A stretch of DNA of 64,000 bases from Microbacterium sp. JZ31 (GTDB taxonomy: Bacteria > Actinomycetota > Actinomycetes > Actinomycetales > Microbacteriaceae). The stretch spans positions 2,666,001 through 2,730,000 of the forward strand of contig NZ_CP017661.1 in the NCBI RefSeq assembly GCF_016805985.1. The letters run 5' to 3'. Below are positions 34,509 through 44,436 of this stretch, in pieces (the first letter of the stretch is position 1; each line of letters opens with the position of its first letter). The notes under the pieces were generated by a model that saw only the letters and a list, made by a program, of their open reading frames with translations, did not search any database and was not told the DNA's origin. The translations under genes and the position numbers were made by a program.

Positions 34509-35476
34509 GAGTCCTCACCTCCCACGAACCGGCGCTGCAGCGCCGCGATGATCAGGACGAAGACGATCAGGATCACGCCGATCGCTGCCGCGACATCCGG
34601 GTTCCCCTGCTCGATGCCGCGCTGGTAGATCAGCAGCACGGGCGAGGTCGACGCCCCGTTCGGCCCGCCGCCGCCCGTCAGCAGGTACGGCTCGGTGAAG
34701 AGGTTCGCGCCCGTGATCGTCGCCAGCAGCACCACGAGCAGCGTCGCGGGCCGCACGCTCGGCACCGTCACGGAGAAGAACTGCCGCAGGCGGCCGCCGC
34801 CGTCCATCGCGACCGACTCGTACAGCTCCTTGGGCACGTTCTGCAGCGCCGCCAGATACAGCAGGATGTAGAACCCGAGCCCCTTCCACGTCACGAACAG
34901 CGCGATCGTCGGCATCGCGAGCGCGCTGTTGACGAGCCACGACGGATCCGGCGCGAGCGGTCCCAGCACGTTGTTGACGAGACCGCCGCTCGAGAACAGG
35001 AACAGCCAGACCGCCACGACGGCGACCGACGCGGTGACGTAGGGCACGTAGTAGCTGACGCGGAAGAACGTCCGCGCGTGCACCACGCGATCCAGCGCCG
35101 TCGCGAGCACGATCGACAGGACCACCGTCAGCGGCACGTTGATGAGCAGGAAGACCCCGACGTTGCGGAACGCCTGCCAGACATCGGGATCCCGGATCAC
35201 CGCGGCGTAGTTGTCGAGGCCGACGAACGGACGCTCCACGTCCGCACCCGGCGCCGCGAAGAAATAGTCCTGGAACGACATCCACACCGCGAACAGGATC
35301 GGCCACGCGAACACCAGCACGATGAAGACCACGTACGGCGCCGAGAACAGCATCCCCAGAGGCTGCTGCGCGCCGGACAGCCGCCGTCGTCCGCGATGCG
35401 GCGGGGCGCCGCCCGTCGCGGGCCGGACGGAGTCGTCTCCCGTCCGGTCCGCGGCGAGCGCGGCATCCGCGGTCAT
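34505..35476 (-). CDS. sugar ABC transporter permease (MalF type)
   Basis: Partner permease of 323 residues with a disordered basic N terminus (about 1-38) and six predicted spans. The EAA loop is near residue 220 (YESVAMDGGGRLRQFFSV). It starts one base after the binding-protein stop, so it is tightly cotranscribed. Confidence 0.9.
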   Translation of the reverse strand: MTADAALAADRTGDDSVRPATGGAPPHRGRRRLSGAQQPLGMLFSAPYVVFIVLVFAWPILFAVWMSFQDYFFAAPGADVERPFVGLDNYAAVIRDPDVWQAFRNVGVFLLINVPLTVVLSIVLATALDRVVHARTFFRVSYYVPYVTASVAVVAVWLFLFSSGGLVNNVLGPLAPDPSWLVNSALAMPTIALFVTWKGLGFYILLYLAALQNVPKELYESVAMDGGGRLRQFFSVTVPSVRPATLLVVLLATITGANLFTEPYLLTGGGGPNGASTSPVLLIYQRGIEQGNPDVAAAIGVILIVFVLIIAALQRRFVGGEDS

Positions 35477-35477
35477 G

Positions 35478-36770
35478 TCAGCCCGCCGCCAGCTCGTCGA
35501 TCCGCGCCGCCGTGTCGGTCAGGAACTGGTCGACCTCGGTCTCGCCGAAGATCACGGCCTCGGAGTATCCGTCGCGGAACGCCTGCCAGATCTCGATCGA
35601 GTTCGGCACGTTCGGCACCTCGACGGTGCGGGTCGCCTGGTCGCCGAACTGCTCGTACGCCGGGTTCTCGGAGAAGTAGTCGGCGAATGCCTCGGTGAGG
35701 TTCTGTCGCATGGGCATCTGACCGGTCTCCTCGAGCCAGACGCCGTCCTGCTCCTCGCTGGTGGCGAACTTCAGCACGTCCCAGGCCGTCGTCTGGTTCT
35801 CGCACGCCGTGAACATGCCGACGTTCTTCGCGTCGCTGAACGTCCAGGTCTCCTCCGGGGCGGTACCGTCGGCGGTCGGCACCGGCACGGCGCCCCAGTC
35901 GACGTCTTCGCCGTACACCGAGATGGCCCACGGCCCGACGATCGCCATGGCGGCGTGGCCGTCGGCGAACGCGTCGCCCTGGTACTGCTCCTGCCCGGCG
36001 AGCTGCTCCTCGTAGAGCGTGGCCCAGAAGTCGGCCACCGCGCGCCCGTCGTCGCTGTCGAACGTCGCCGCACCGTCCTCGACGAGCTGCGTTCCGCCGG
36101 TCTGCGCCGCGTACAGCGGGTAGAAGTCGAACCAGGACTGGAAGAACTCGCTGGTCGGGGCGGGGTTGATCGCGTACGGCGCGACATCCGCCTCCTTCAG
36201 CGCGCGCGCCGTCTCGAGGAACTCGTCGTAGGTGGACAGCGCCGGGTTCTCCGGGTCGAGGCCCGCCTGCTCGAACAGCGCCTTGTTGTAGAAGATCATC
36301 ACGGGGTTCGACTTCCACGGCATCTGGTAGAAGCCGCCGTCCTCCGAGCGGTACTGCTCGGCGAGCTCGCCGCTGCGCTCGGTGATGTACGCCTCGCCGT
36401 CCTCGAACTCCGACAGGTTGACGAGGCCGCCCTGCTTCTGGAACTGCGGCACCGCGGCGGGCGAGGTGTTGAACACCAGGCAGGGAGCGTTGCCTGCCGT
36501 GATGGCGGCGCCGATGACCTCCTCGCTGGACGCACCGGCGGGGATCTCCTGCGCCTCGATCTGCTCGTCCGGGTGCTCGGCGTTCCAGGCCTCGACCATC
36601 TGCGTGCCCCAGGCGATCTCGGCCTCGTTGTTCGAGTACCAGATGGTGATCGGGCCGCGGCCCTCCGCGCCGCCATCGCCTCCGCCGCCGTCTCCGCCCC
36701 CGCCGCTGCAGGCGGAGAGGGTCAGGGCGCCGGCGGCCACCGCGGCCGCGAGGATGATGCGTCGTTGCAT
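35478..36770 (-). CDS. extracellular solute-binding lipoprotein of the GH130 operon
   Basis: Lipid-anchored sugar-binding protein of 430 residues. The lipobox LTLSAC is at about residues 16-21, followed by a Gly/Asp-rich linker and the SBP family 1 fold (ITIWYSNNEAEIAWG). GGAGCAGG precedes the ATG. It should pick up an oligosaccharide, probably a mannoside, for the two downstream permeases. The LacI gene ends 27 bases upstream, and no separate promoter is visible in that gap. Confidence 0.9.
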   Translation of the reverse strand: MQRRIILAAAVAAGALTLSACSGGGGDGGGGDGGAEGRGPITIWYSNNEAEIAWGTQMVEAWNAEHPDEQIEAQEIPAGASSEEVIGAAITAGNAPCLVFNTSPAAVPQFQKQGGLVNLSEFEDGEAYITERSGELAEQYRSEDGGFYQMPWKSNPVMIFYNKALFEQAGLDPENPALSTYDEFLETARALKEADVAPYAINPAPTSEFFQSWFDFYPLYAAQTGGTQLVEDGAATFDSDDGRAVADFWATLYEEQLAGQEQYQGDAFADGHAAMAIVGPWAISVYGEDVDWGAVPVPTADGTAPEETWTFSDAKNVGMFTACENQTTAWDVLKFATSEEQDGVWLEETGQMPMRQNLTEAFADYFSENPAYEQFGDQATRTVEVPNVPNSIEIWQAFRDGYSEAVIFGETEVDQFLTDTAARIDELAAG

Positions 36771-36797
36771 GGTTCCTGCTCCTTGCTGTGGGCGGCC

Positions 36798-37835
36798 TCA
36801 GCCGCGTGGGGATGGTGGGGATGCGGGTCCCGTGGACTCGCGGACGATGAGGGTGGGCTCGTCGAGCTCCCGGTGCGAGGCGGTTCCGCCCGACAGGGCG
36901 TCGAGCAGCGCCCGGGCAGCGGCCGAGCCCCACGCGCGCGCGTCGGTCGCGACGGACGTGAGGGCGGGATGCACGTAGCGCCCGAGCTCGGTGTCGTCGA
37001 AGCCCGTGATGGACAGGTCGTCGGGCACGCGCAGCCCGCGTCGCTGGGCGACGCCGATCCCCGCGACCGCCATGTGGTCGTTGGAGTAGACGATCGCGGT
37101 CGGCCGGTCGGGGCGGCTCAGCAGGCGATGGGTGGCCTCGGCGCCCTCCGCGGCGCTGAAGTCGGTGTCGACGACCACGGGCTCCAGTCCGGCGTCGGAT
37201 GCGGCCGAGAGGAACGCCTCGGCCCGGCGCCGCCCGTGCAGCATCGCCTCGGGGCCCGCGACGTGCGCCACGCGCCGGTGCCCGAGCGCCGCCAGGTGCG
37301 CGACCGCGCTGCGGATGCCGGCGCCGTCGTCGACCGACACGGAGGAGAACGGGCTCTCGACATCGGGCCGCCCGAGCGTCACGGCCTTCATCCCGAGCCG
37401 CTCGACGAGGGCGATGCGCTCATCGGCGGCGCGGAGGTCCGTGATCACGACGCCGTCGACCCGCCTGTCCTCGGCCAGCCCGCGGTAGGTCTCGGCCTCC
37501 CGGCGCCCCGGCGTCGCGACCGCGAGCACGAGCACCTGACCCGACTGGGAGAACACGTCCTCCAGGCCGGCGATGAGCGAGTGGAAGAACGGATCCGCCG
37601 CGATCACGTCGGTGCTGCGCCCGATCACCACGCCGCACGCGAACGACCTCCCCGTGCTCAGGGAGCGCGCGCGCACGCTCGGCGTCCATCCGAGATCGCT
37701 CGCCGCCGCGAGGATGCGCTCGCGGCTGCCGCTCGAGACGCCGGGGCGGTCGTTCAGCGCGTACGACACCAGCCCTTTGCTGACGCCGGCATGGCGCGCG
37801 ACATCGGCGATCGTGGGGCGGCGGTGCACGGTCAC
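36798..37835 (-). CDS. LacI-family transcriptional regulator
   Basis: Repressor of 345 residues. The N-terminal helix-turn-helix and hinge are at about 8-60 (TIADVARHAGVSKGLVSYAL), followed by a periplasmic-binding-type effector domain. The GTG at 37835 has GGGGAG four bases upstream. It is the first gene of the GH130 operon, and two identical palindromic operators lie 14-49 bases before it. It should therefore repress the whole operon, including itself, until a sugar inducer appears. Confidence 0.92.
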   Translation of the reverse strand: MTVHRRPTIADVARHAGVSKGLVSYALNDRPGVSSGSRERILAAASDLGWTPSVRARSLSTGRSFACGVVIGRSTDVIAADPFFHSLIAGLEDVFSQSGQVLVLAVATPGRREAETYRGLAEDRRVDGVVITDLRAADERIALVERLGMKAVTLGRPDVESPFSSVSVDDGAGIRSAVAHLAALGHRRVAHVAGPEAMLHGRRRAEAFLSAASDAGLEPVVVDTDFSAAEGAEATHRLLSRPDRPTAIVYSNDHMAVAGIGVAQRRGLRVPDDLSITGFDDTELGRYVHPALTSVATDARAWGSAAARALLDALSGGTASHRELDEPTLIVRESTGPASPPSPRG

Positions 37836-37848
37836 GGAACTCCCCTTG

Positions 37849-37884
37849 CTGAACCGGTTCAGGCAGGAGTCTGAACCGGTTCAG
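37849..37884. promoter_or_regulatory. twin LacI-family operators
   Basis: The perfect palindrome CTGAACCGGTTCAG occurs twice, at 37849-37862 and 37871-37884, with centres 22 bases apart (two helical turns). TGAACCGGTTCA-like sites are typical for LacI-family repressors. Confidence 0.8.
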
Positions 37885-37941
37885 GCGGTCAGCCGAGGGG
37901 CTTGTCAGCGCTGCGGGAGAGGCGTATAAACCACGGTCCGT

Positions 37942-38163
37942 CTCGACGTTTCGACTCGTCGCTGCGCTCCTCGCTCAACGAACAGGTGCGTTCACCCGCT
38001 CGTTGAGCGAGCGAAGCGAGTCGAGGGTGGTGGACCCGCACCACCCCCTGTTCGTTGAGCGAGCGAAGCGAGTCGAAACGGCACGGACTCGCCGCGGCAC
38101 ACAGCGCCCAGGCGACGCCTCGACGTTTCGACTCGTCGCTGCGCTCCTCGCTCAACGAACAGG
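37942..38163. repeat. cluster of four GAGCGAAGCG repeat arms
   Basis: Arms lie at about 37947-37986, 37998-38026, 38048-38080 and 38125-38163, arranged as two inward-facing pairs. They fill most of the gap between the LacI operators and purH; I see no gene there. Confidence 0.75.
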
Positions 38164-38187
38164 GAAGGAAAGTCCCCGCCTTCCCGA

Positions 38188-39798
38188 TCAGTGGAAGAAG
38201 TGGCGCTCTCCCGTGAAGTACATCGCGACGCCGCGCTCCTTCGCGAGCGCGATCGTCTCCTCGTCCCGCACCGATCCGCCGGGCTGGATGATGACCTTCA
38301 CGCCGGCGTTCATGAGCACCTCGGGGCCGTCCGAGAACGGGAAGAAGGCGTCGGATGCCGCGATCGAGCCGCTCGCGCGGTCGCCCGCGCGCTCGACAGC
38401 GAGGCGGCACGAGTCGACGCGGTTGACCTGGCCCATGCCGACGCCGACCGTGGCGCCGTTCTTCGCGAGCACGATCGCGTTCGACTTGACCGCGCGGCAC
38501 GACTTCCACGCGAACACGAGGTCCTGCACGGAGACGTCCTCGGGCACCTCGCCCGCGACGAGTTGCCAGTTCGCCGCGACCGACTCGAAGTCGTCCTCGG
38601 GGAAGCGGTCGGCATCCTGCAGCAGCAGCCCGCCCGAGACCAGGCGCACGTCCATGCGCTCCTGCCGCCAGTCGGCGGGGAGCTTCATCAGACGCAGGTT
38701 CTTCTTCTCGGCGAACACCTCGAGCGCCGCCGGCTCGAAGTCGGGCGCCACGATCACCTCGGTGAAGATGTCCCGCAGGTTCTCGGCCATCTTGAGCGTC
38801 ACGGGGCGGTTCGCGGCGATCACGCCGCCGAACGCCGAGACCGGATCGCACTCGTGCGCGCGCAGGTGGGCACTCGCGATGGGGTCGAGCGCGCTCGGCG
38901 CCGCGACCGCGATGCCGCACGGGTTGGCGTGCTTGATGATCGCGACGGCGGGAAGCACCATGTCGTACGCGGCGCGCAGCGCGGCATCCGCGTCGACGTA
39001 GTTGTTGTACGACATCTCCTTGCCCTGCAGCTGGGTCGCCTGGGCGATGCCGTGGCCGCCGGAGGTCGTGTAGATCGCGGCGCGCTGGTGCGAGTTCTCG
39101 CCGTAGCGGAGGTTCGCCAGCTTCTCGGCCTGGATGGTGAGGTGCTCCGGCAGGTCCTCGCGCCCGACGAAGGTCTGCTGCGCGAACCACTCGGCGACGG
39201 CCGTGTCGTAGGCGGCGGTGTGGGCGAACGCGCGGGCCGCGAGCTCGCGGCGCTGCGTGAGCGACGTGCCCCCGTTGGAGACGGCCTCGATCACGGCCGG
39301 GTACGACTCGGGCGAGACCACGATCGCGACGTTCGCGTAGTTCTTCGCGGACGCGCGCACCATGGCCGGGCCGCCGATGTCGATCTGCTCCACCACGTCG
39401 TCGCCCTGCGCGCCCGAGCGCACGGTCTCCACGAACGGGTAGAGGTTGACGATCACGAGCTCGAACGGCGCGATGCCGAACTCCCCGAGCTGGGTCTCGT
39501 GGTGCTCGAGGCGCAGGTCGGCGAGCAGCCCGCCGTGCACGTTGGGGTGCAGCGTCTTCACGCGCCCGTCGAGCATCTCCGGGAAGCCGGTCACGGACGC
39601 GACGTCCGTGACGTCGAAACCCGCGTCGCGGATGGTGGCGGCGGTGGATCCGGTCGACACGATCTCGACGCCCGCGCCCGCGAGAGCCTCGGCGATCGTG
39701 AGCAGATCGGTCTTGTCGCTGACCGACACGAGCGCGCGCCGGATCGGCACCACATCGCGGTCGCGGTAGAGCGAGGGGTCGTGGCGGGGGCCGGCCAT
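38188..39798 (-). CDS. purH: bifunctional AICAR transformylase / IMP cyclohydrolase
   Basis: Performs the last two steps of IMP synthesis. The 536-residue protein has an N-terminal MGS-like cyclohydrolase domain (about 15-165) and an AICAR transformylase domain. Typical segments are [35 protein letters not shown] and [17 protein letters not shown] is six bases before the ATG at 39798. It follows purN with 53 bases between, containing a hairpin. Full length for the family. Confidence 0.95.
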   Translation of the reverse strand: MAGPRHDPSLYRDRDVVPIRRALVSVSDKTDLLTIAEALAGAGVEIVSTGSTAATIRDAGFDVTDVASVTGFPEMLDGRVKTLHPNVHGGLLADLRLEHHETQLGEFGIAPFELVIVNLYPFVETVRSGAQGDDVVEQIDIGGPAMVRASAKNYANVAIVVSPESYPAVIEAVSNGGTSLTQRRELAARAFAHTAAYDTAVAEWFAQQTFVGREDLPEHLTIQAEKLANLRYGENSHQRAAIYTTSGGHGIAQATQLQGKEMSYNNYVDADAALRAAYDMVLPAVAIIKHANPCGIAVAAPSALDPIASAHLRAHECDPVSAFGGVIAANRPVTLKMAENLRDIFTEVIVAPDFEPAALEVFAEKKNLRLMKLPADWRQERMDVRLVSGGLLLQDADRFPEDDFESVAANWQLVAGEVPEDVSVQDLVFAWKSCRAVKSNAIVLAKNGATVGVGMGQVNRVDSCRLAVERAGDRASGSIAASDAFFPFSDGPEVLMNAGVKVIIQPGGSVRDEETIALAKERGVAMYFTGERHFFH

Positions 39799-39823
39799 GG
39801 GGTGCTCCTTCGGGTGTGGCGGT

Positions 39824-39844
39824 GATCCGGCGTCGCGCCGGATC
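39824..39844 (-). terminator. hairpin between purN and purH
   Basis: A 9-bp stem GATCCGGCG/CGCCGGATC with a TCG loop. No T run follows, so it may be a partial attenuator or RNA processing site rather than a full stop. Confidence 0.35.
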
Positions 39845-39851
39845 GGCAGGG

Positions 39852-40439
39852 TCAGGATGTCGCGGACAGCGCGAGGTCGCCGGTCGCGATGCGCCGCACG
39901 ACGTCGATCAGCAGGCGCCGTTCGACGGGCTTGATGCGCTCGTGCAGCGTGTCCTCGGTGTCGCCGGGCAGCACCGGGATGCGCTCCTGCGCGAGGATCG
40001 GGCCGGTGTCGACGCCGTCGTCGACGACGATCACGCTCGCGCCGGTCTGCGCGGCGGCGGCGGCGAGCGCATCGCGCACGCCGTGCGCGCCGGGGAACTC
40101 GGGAAGGTACGCCGGGTGCGTGTTGATGATGCGCGGCTGCCAGCGCGCCACGAGCGCGGCGGGGAGCAGGCGCATCAGGCCGCTCAGCACGATCAGATCG
40201 GGCTGGATCTCGTCCAGTCGCCGACCGAGCTCCTCGGCCCACGCCTCGCGGCTGTCGTACGCGCGGAACGGCACGACGAAGGACGGCACGCCGAACGCCT
40301 CGGCGTGCGCGAGACCGGCGGCGTCGCGGTCGGCGCCGACCGCGACGATGCGCGCGGGATAGCCGGGGTCGTCCGCCGCCTCGAGGAGGGCCCGCAGATT
40401 GGAGCCCGTGCCCGAGATGAGGACGACGACCTTCAGCAC
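39852..40439 (-). CDS. purN: phosphoribosylglycinamide formyltransferase
   Basis: Adds a formyl group to GAR in purine synthesis. The 195-residue protein shows [13 protein letters not shown] at the N terminus, the catalytic [10 protein letters not shown] near residue 107 and [10 protein letters not shown] near 145. It starts with GTG at 40439. TAGACT six bases before the start lies inside the end of the preceding perM-like gene, so purN may have its own leaderless transcript as well as readthrough. Confidence 0.94.
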   Translation of the reverse strand: MLKVVVLISGTGSNLRALLEAADDPGYPARIVAVGADRDAAGLAHAEAFGVPSFVVPFRAYDSREAWAEELGRRLDEIQPDLIVLSGLMRLLPAALVARWQPRIINTHPAYLPEFPGAHGVRDALAAAAAQTGASVIVVDDGVDTGPILAQERIPVLPGDTEDTLHERIKPVERRLLIDVVRRIATGDLALSATS

Positions 40440-40443
40440 CGTG

Positions 40444-41760
40444 TCAGTCTAGCGACGCGGCGATATCCCGCCTGCCGCCGACGTTCTCGTCGGAGGCGCC
40501 CTCCTCGTCGTCGTCGCCGCGGACCCACTCGCCAAGGCGGCGCTCGTACGAGCGCGGGGCGAGCAGCAGGATGGCCGCACCCACCAGCACCTCGAGCCCC
40601 ACGGCGAGCGCGATGGCGCCCGGCTCCGGACCGGTGACGGCGAGGCGGCCAGGCCCGAGCGATCCGGACGTCAGCGCCGCGATCAGCGCTGCGCCCGCTC
40701 CCGCGATCACCGCGATGCCGACCGCGAGCACGACCCGCGGCGCCGTCGGCTCGTGGTCGACGCGCTCGGCGCACGCCTCGGCGCGGAACGCGATCCGCAC
40801 GCCCCAGCCGGCGATCGCCCCGGCGACGACGGGAGCCAGCACCGACAGCAGCAGCAGCGGAGAGCCCTGTTCGGGGATCAGCCCCAGCAGGGGCACGCCC
40901 GGCAGCACGCCGAGCTGCGTGGCGGCGGGCGTGACGCCGGTGCCGGCACCGAACGCGAAGCCGGGCCCTGCCATCCACGCCATCGCCCAGCCGATCATCG
41001 TCGGCAGGTAGGCGAACTGCGCGAGGGTCAGCAGCACCGCGCCCGTCAGGTCGACCTGCGTGGTCTCGTACAGGGCGATCACGCTGCCGCCGCGCAGGGG
41101 CACGGCCGTCGCGATCGCGAGCGCGGCGAAGCCGACCACGCCCGCGAGCGCCATGCCGCCCCCGCGCACCATGAGCGCGGGGAACTCCCGCCACCCCGAG
41201 GGCAGCCGGTCGGCGGCATCGTGGATCCGGTCGACGATCCCGTCGTCGCCCTCGCTCCACGCTCCCGTGACGGCGCCGATCAGCATCGGCACGGCGTACA
41301 CGAGCGTCGGCATCAGGATGGCGCGCCAGGCGTCGACGGTCGCGACCGGGTTGCCGGACGTGACGTTCGCGATCACGGCGGCGAGCGCGGTCACGACCGT
41401 GCCGGCCGCGACTCCCGTCGCCCACTTCCCCGACCGGAGCGCCCGACGGCCCGAGCGCGCCGCGAAGGCGGCGATCAGCACGCCGAACGCGAGGGGTGCG
41501 AGCGAGAGGACGAAGGATCCGGCCTCCTCCGGCAGCCCCGTCTCGACCAGGAACTGACCGTCCAGCGTGAGGCTGAGGGGCACGAAGTTGCCGAGCTGCC
41601 AGATGCGCACGGTCGCGGGCCACAGGGCCGACCAGTCGGCGAGGACGCCGAACGCGAACACCCACATGAGCGTGAGCGGCGCGAGCACGGCCGCCCATCC
41701 GACGATCGCCGACACGGCGGCGTCCAGGGCGGCGAGCAGTGCGACGAGAAGGCGATGCAT
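40444..41760 (-). CDS. DUF6350/PerM-like integral membrane protein
   Basis: Polytopic membrane protein of 438 residues with about nine to ten hydrophobic spans and an acidic C-terminal tail (about 405-438). Its place directly before purN and purH matches mycobacterial perM (Rv0955), a divisome-linked membrane protein. In M. tuberculosis sucCD lie just upstream in that cluster, but here 9 kb intervene. TAGAGT lies nine bases before the ATG. Function in this organism is inferred only from family and position. Confidence 0.8.
   Translation of the reverse strand: MHRLLVALLAALDAAVSAIVGWAAVLAPLTLMWVFAFGVLADWSALWPATVRIWQLGNFVPLSLTLDGQFLVETGLPEEAGSFVLSLAPLAFGVLIAAFAARSGRRALRSGKWATGVAAGTVVTALAAVIANVTSGNPVATVDAWRAILMPTLVYAVPMLIGAVTGAWSEGDDGIVDRIHDAADRLPSGWREFPALMVRGGGMALAGVVGFAALAIATAVPLRGGSVIALYETTQVDLTGAVLLTLAQFAYLPTMIGWAMAWMAGPGFAFGAGTGVTPAATQLGVLPGVPLLGLIPEQGSPLLLLSVLAPVVAGAIAGWGVRIAFRAEACAERVDHEPTAPRVVLAVGIAVIAGAGAALIAALTSGSLGPGRLAVTGPEPGAIALAVGLEVLVGAAILLLAPRSYERRLGEWVRGDDDEEGASDENVGGRRDIAASLD
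40446..40451 (-). promoter_or_regulatory. -10 box of a leaderless promoter (purN)
   Basis: TAGACT on the minus strand, six bases before the GTG at 40439, overlapping the last codons of the DUF6350 gene. Confidence 0.5.
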
Positions 41761-41839
41761 GACGCATCGACTCTACGTGCGGCCGCCGCGGCGCCCCGGT
41801 CGGCGCACCGGGTCCGCGCGGAGCGCCCTCCGGCGATCC

Positions 41840-43072
41840 TCAGGCGGCGGGGTCGCGCGCGATCCAGAGCTTGCGCCACTCGGCGTTGGGGCTCGTCCGG
41901 TCGAGCTCCCACTGGCCGATCTGGCGCCGCTTGTAGACGATCGGGTTGTGCGAGGCGACCGTGCGGGCGTTGCGCCAGTGGCGGTCGAGCGCCGCGGGGC
42001 GGGAAGCGGCGGTCGCTCCGCCGAGCTCGAACAGCTCGCTCGCGGCGGCGATCACCCGCGGCATCGCCTCGACCTGCGCCCTGTACACCGCGATCTCGGC
42101 GGCATCGACCACGTCGCCCCGCTGCTCGGGATCGCTCGCAGGGTCGAGCAGCACGGCGCGGGCGCGGTCGAGCGCGGCGGCGGCGGCGAGCGTGACGGCC
42201 GAGGCGGCGAATGCCGCACCCGACAGGTCGCCCACGATCTGCTGCAGCTGCGGGTCGTCGGCCGGCAGGTCGGCGCCTGCCGTGATGAAGGTGCGACGCC
42301 GCCCGCGCAGGTAGGCGGCCGCCTCGCGCGCGGTGGCGCGGCCGATGCCGGCGACGACCGCCACGAGGAAGAACTGGAAGAAGGCCGGCCCGAGCGACGG
42401 ACCGCCGGCGTACGGCGTCACGTCGGCGGGGTCGACCTCGACGCCGTGGAACACGGTCGTCCCGGATGCCGTGAGCCGCTGGCCGATGCCGTCCCAGTCG
42501 TCGACGATCTCGACGCCGGGGGCATCCGTCGGCACCAGCACCGTCACCCGCTCCCTGTCGCCGCCCTCGCCCGGCCGGGCGGCCGAGGCGAGCACGTGCG
42601 TCGCGTACAGCGTGCCGGTCGTGTAGAACTTGCGGCCCGTGAGCAGCCAGCGTCCGTCGTCGTCCTGCTCGAGCGTCGTCGTCAGGTCGGCGAGCGTCGC
42701 GCCGGCGGTCTCGCTCGCCGCGTTGCCGATGATCGCGCCGTCGGCGATCCGGCGCAGCCATGCGTCCCGGTGCGCCGAGGCGGGTCGGGCCAGGAAGACC
42801 TCGACCTGCGCGAAATGACCGCGGAGCGCATGCGCGACGTTCGAATCGGCGTCCGCGAGCGCGAGCAGGTGCTCGGCCAGCTCCGGAAGGCTGAGCCCCG
42901 CGCCGCCGAGCTCGGGCGGCACCCGCAAGGCGCCGAAGCCGGCGCGGCGCAGCTCGTCGAGCTCGGCCGTGGGAAGGGTGCGCTCGCGCTCCCGCTCGAC
43001 CGCGCCGTCGGCGATCCGCTGCAGGATGTCCGCGAACGGCGATCCGGCGAACGGCGAGGGCGGGGCGCTCAC
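41840..43072 (-). CDS. acyl-CoA-dehydrogenase-fold monooxygenase, SfnB/DszC type
   Basis: Flavin-dependent enzyme of 410 residues that fits sulfur-acquisition oxidoreductases (SfnB) or DszC-like sulfur oxygenases rather than true acyl-CoA dehydrogenases. It has the three-domain acyl-CoA-dehydrogenase fold with the LPELGGAG-like PPELGGAGLSLPE segment near residue 50, GRKFYTTGTLYATHV near 150, and DRHWRNARTVASHNP near 375, which is typical of DszC-like proteins. The GTG at 43072 overlaps the upstream stop (GTGA). It would need reduced flavin from a separate reductase. Confidence 0.85.
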   Translation of the reverse strand: MSAPPSPFAGSPFADILQRIADGAVERERERTLPTAELDELRRAGFGALRVPPELGGAGLSLPELAEHLLALADADSNVAHALRGHFAQVEVFLARPASAHRDAWLRRIADGAIIGNAASETAGATLADLTTTLEQDDDGRWLLTGRKFYTTGTLYATHVLASAARPGEGGDRERVTVLVPTDAPGVEIVDDWDGIGQRLTASGTTVFHGVEVDPADVTPYAGGPSLGPAFFQFFLVAVVAGIGRATAREAAAYLRGRRRTFITAGADLPADDPQLQQIVGDLSGAAFAASAVTLAAAAALDRARAVLLDPASDPEQRGDVVDAAEIAVYRAQVEAMPRVIAAASELFELGGATAASRPAALDRHWRNARTVASHNPIVYKRRQIGQWELDRTSPNAEWRKLWIARDPAA

Positions 43073-44436
43073 GCGAACGCGCCCCGGTACCGCGCCGCGG
43101 GGTGGGTGTCGGGCAGCGTGTCGCGCCCCGTGAGCTTCCGGCGCAGCGTCCCCTCCGCGTAGCCCTCGGCGGCGAGCCCGCGTCGGCGTAGGACGGGCAT
43201 CACGTGGTCGATGAACTCCTCGTACGAGGACGGGATCATCCAGTTCATGACGTTGATGCCGGCGACGCCGACACCGCGCCACGCCTCCAGCTCGTCGGCG
43301 ATCTGCTCGGGCGTGCCGACGATCCGGCCGCGCAGCTTCGCCGACAGCCGGGCGAGGTCCGCCACGGTGGGCTCCCGATCGGGGCTCAGCTGCCGCAGCC
43401 ACTCGAGCTGTCCCTGACCGCCCTGCGTCGGGACGTCCTTGAGCAGGGTGTCGGGCGGGATCGGCTGCCCCGTGCGCTGGTCGGTGCCGAGGTTGGAGTG
43501 CACGAAGAAGGCATCGGCCGAGAGGTACTCGTCGATCTCCGCCTCCTTGCGCCGGGCCTCCTCCTCGGTCGAGCCGATGACGAACGTGATGCCCTGGTAG
43601 TAGGAGATGTCATCCGCCGAGCGGCCCGCCTCGATGGCGAGTCGCTTGCCGTTTGCGACGATCTCGCGCGCCCGCTCGCGATCCGGAGCCAGGATGAAGG
43701 ACGCCTCCGCGTTGCGCGCGGCGAACGCCGCCCCGGCGGGCGAGGCGCCGGCCTGGAACAGCAGCGGCGTGCGCTGCGGCGACGGCGAGACGAGGTGCGG
43801 ACCCTCGACGTCGTACCAGCGCCCGTGGTGATCGATCCGGTGGATGCCCGCGGGATCGGCGTACGCGCCACGGCGGTCCTTGAGCAGCGCGCCGTCGTCC
43901 CACGACCCCTCCCACAGCTTGTAGGCCACGTCGAGGTACTCCTGCGCCTGCGCGTACCGCTCGTCGTGGTCGAGCAGGCGATCGTGCCCGAAGTTGCGCG
44001 CCGCGTTCTCGAGGTGGCTCGTGACGATGTTCCAGCCGATCCGGCCCCGTGAGATGTGGTCGAGCGTGGACACGCGGCGCGCGAACTCGAACGGATGCGC
44101 CTGCAACGTCGAGCTGGTGAACGCCAGCCCGAGGTGCTCTGTGCTCACGGCGAGCGCCGACAGCAGCACCGAAGGGTCGTGCGACGGCAGCTGCAGACCT
44201 TCGCGGGCGTTGATGTCGTACGACGCGCCGGCGCCGCCGTACACGCCGACGACGTCGGCGAAGAACATCGCGTCGAACCCGCCCCGCTCGAGGGTGCGGG
44301 CGAGGTCGACCCACAGGCCGACATCCTCGAAGTCGGCCTGACGGGCGTCGGGATGACGCCACAGCCCGTGCTGGATGTGCGACGCCGTGTACATCACGAA
44401 CGCCGAGAAACGAAGGGGTGCGGGAGAAGAGGTCAT
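43069..44436 (-). CDS. LLM-class flavin-dependent monooxygenase, NtaA/SnaA/DszA family
   Basis: FMNH2-dependent monooxygenase of 455 residues. Characteristic pieces are WRHPDARQADF near residue 27, the middle segment GRIGWNIVTS near 130, NFGHDRLLDHDERYAQAQEYL, and FQAGASPAG near 225. Family members open organosulfur or chelator compounds. It sits between two DszC/SfnB-like genes with ATGA and GTGA overlaps, so the three enzymes act in one pathway, most likely sulfur release from an organic compound. The specific substrate is unknown. Confidence 0.88.
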   Translation of the reverse strand: MTSSPAPLRFSAFVMYTASHIQHGLWRHPDARQADFEDVGLWVDLARTLERGGFDAMFFADVVGVYGGAGASYDINAREGLQLPSHDPSVLLSALAVSTEHLGLAFTSSTLQAHPFEFARRVSTLDHISRGRIGWNIVTSHLENAARNFGHDRLLDHDERYAQAQEYLDVAYKLWEGSWDDGALLKDRRGAYADPAGIHRIDHHGRWYDVEGPHLVSPSPQRTPLLFQAGASPAGAAFAARNAEASFILAPDRERAREIVANGKRLAIEAGRSADDISYYQGITFVIGSTEEEARRKEAEIDEYLSADAFFVHSNLGTDQRTGQPIPPDTLLKDVPTQGGQGQLEWLRQLSPDREPTVADLARLSAKLRGRIVGTPEQIADELEAWRGVGVAGINVMNWMIPSSYEEFIDHVMPVLRRRGLAAEGYAEGTLRRKLTGRDTLPDTHPAARYRGAFA

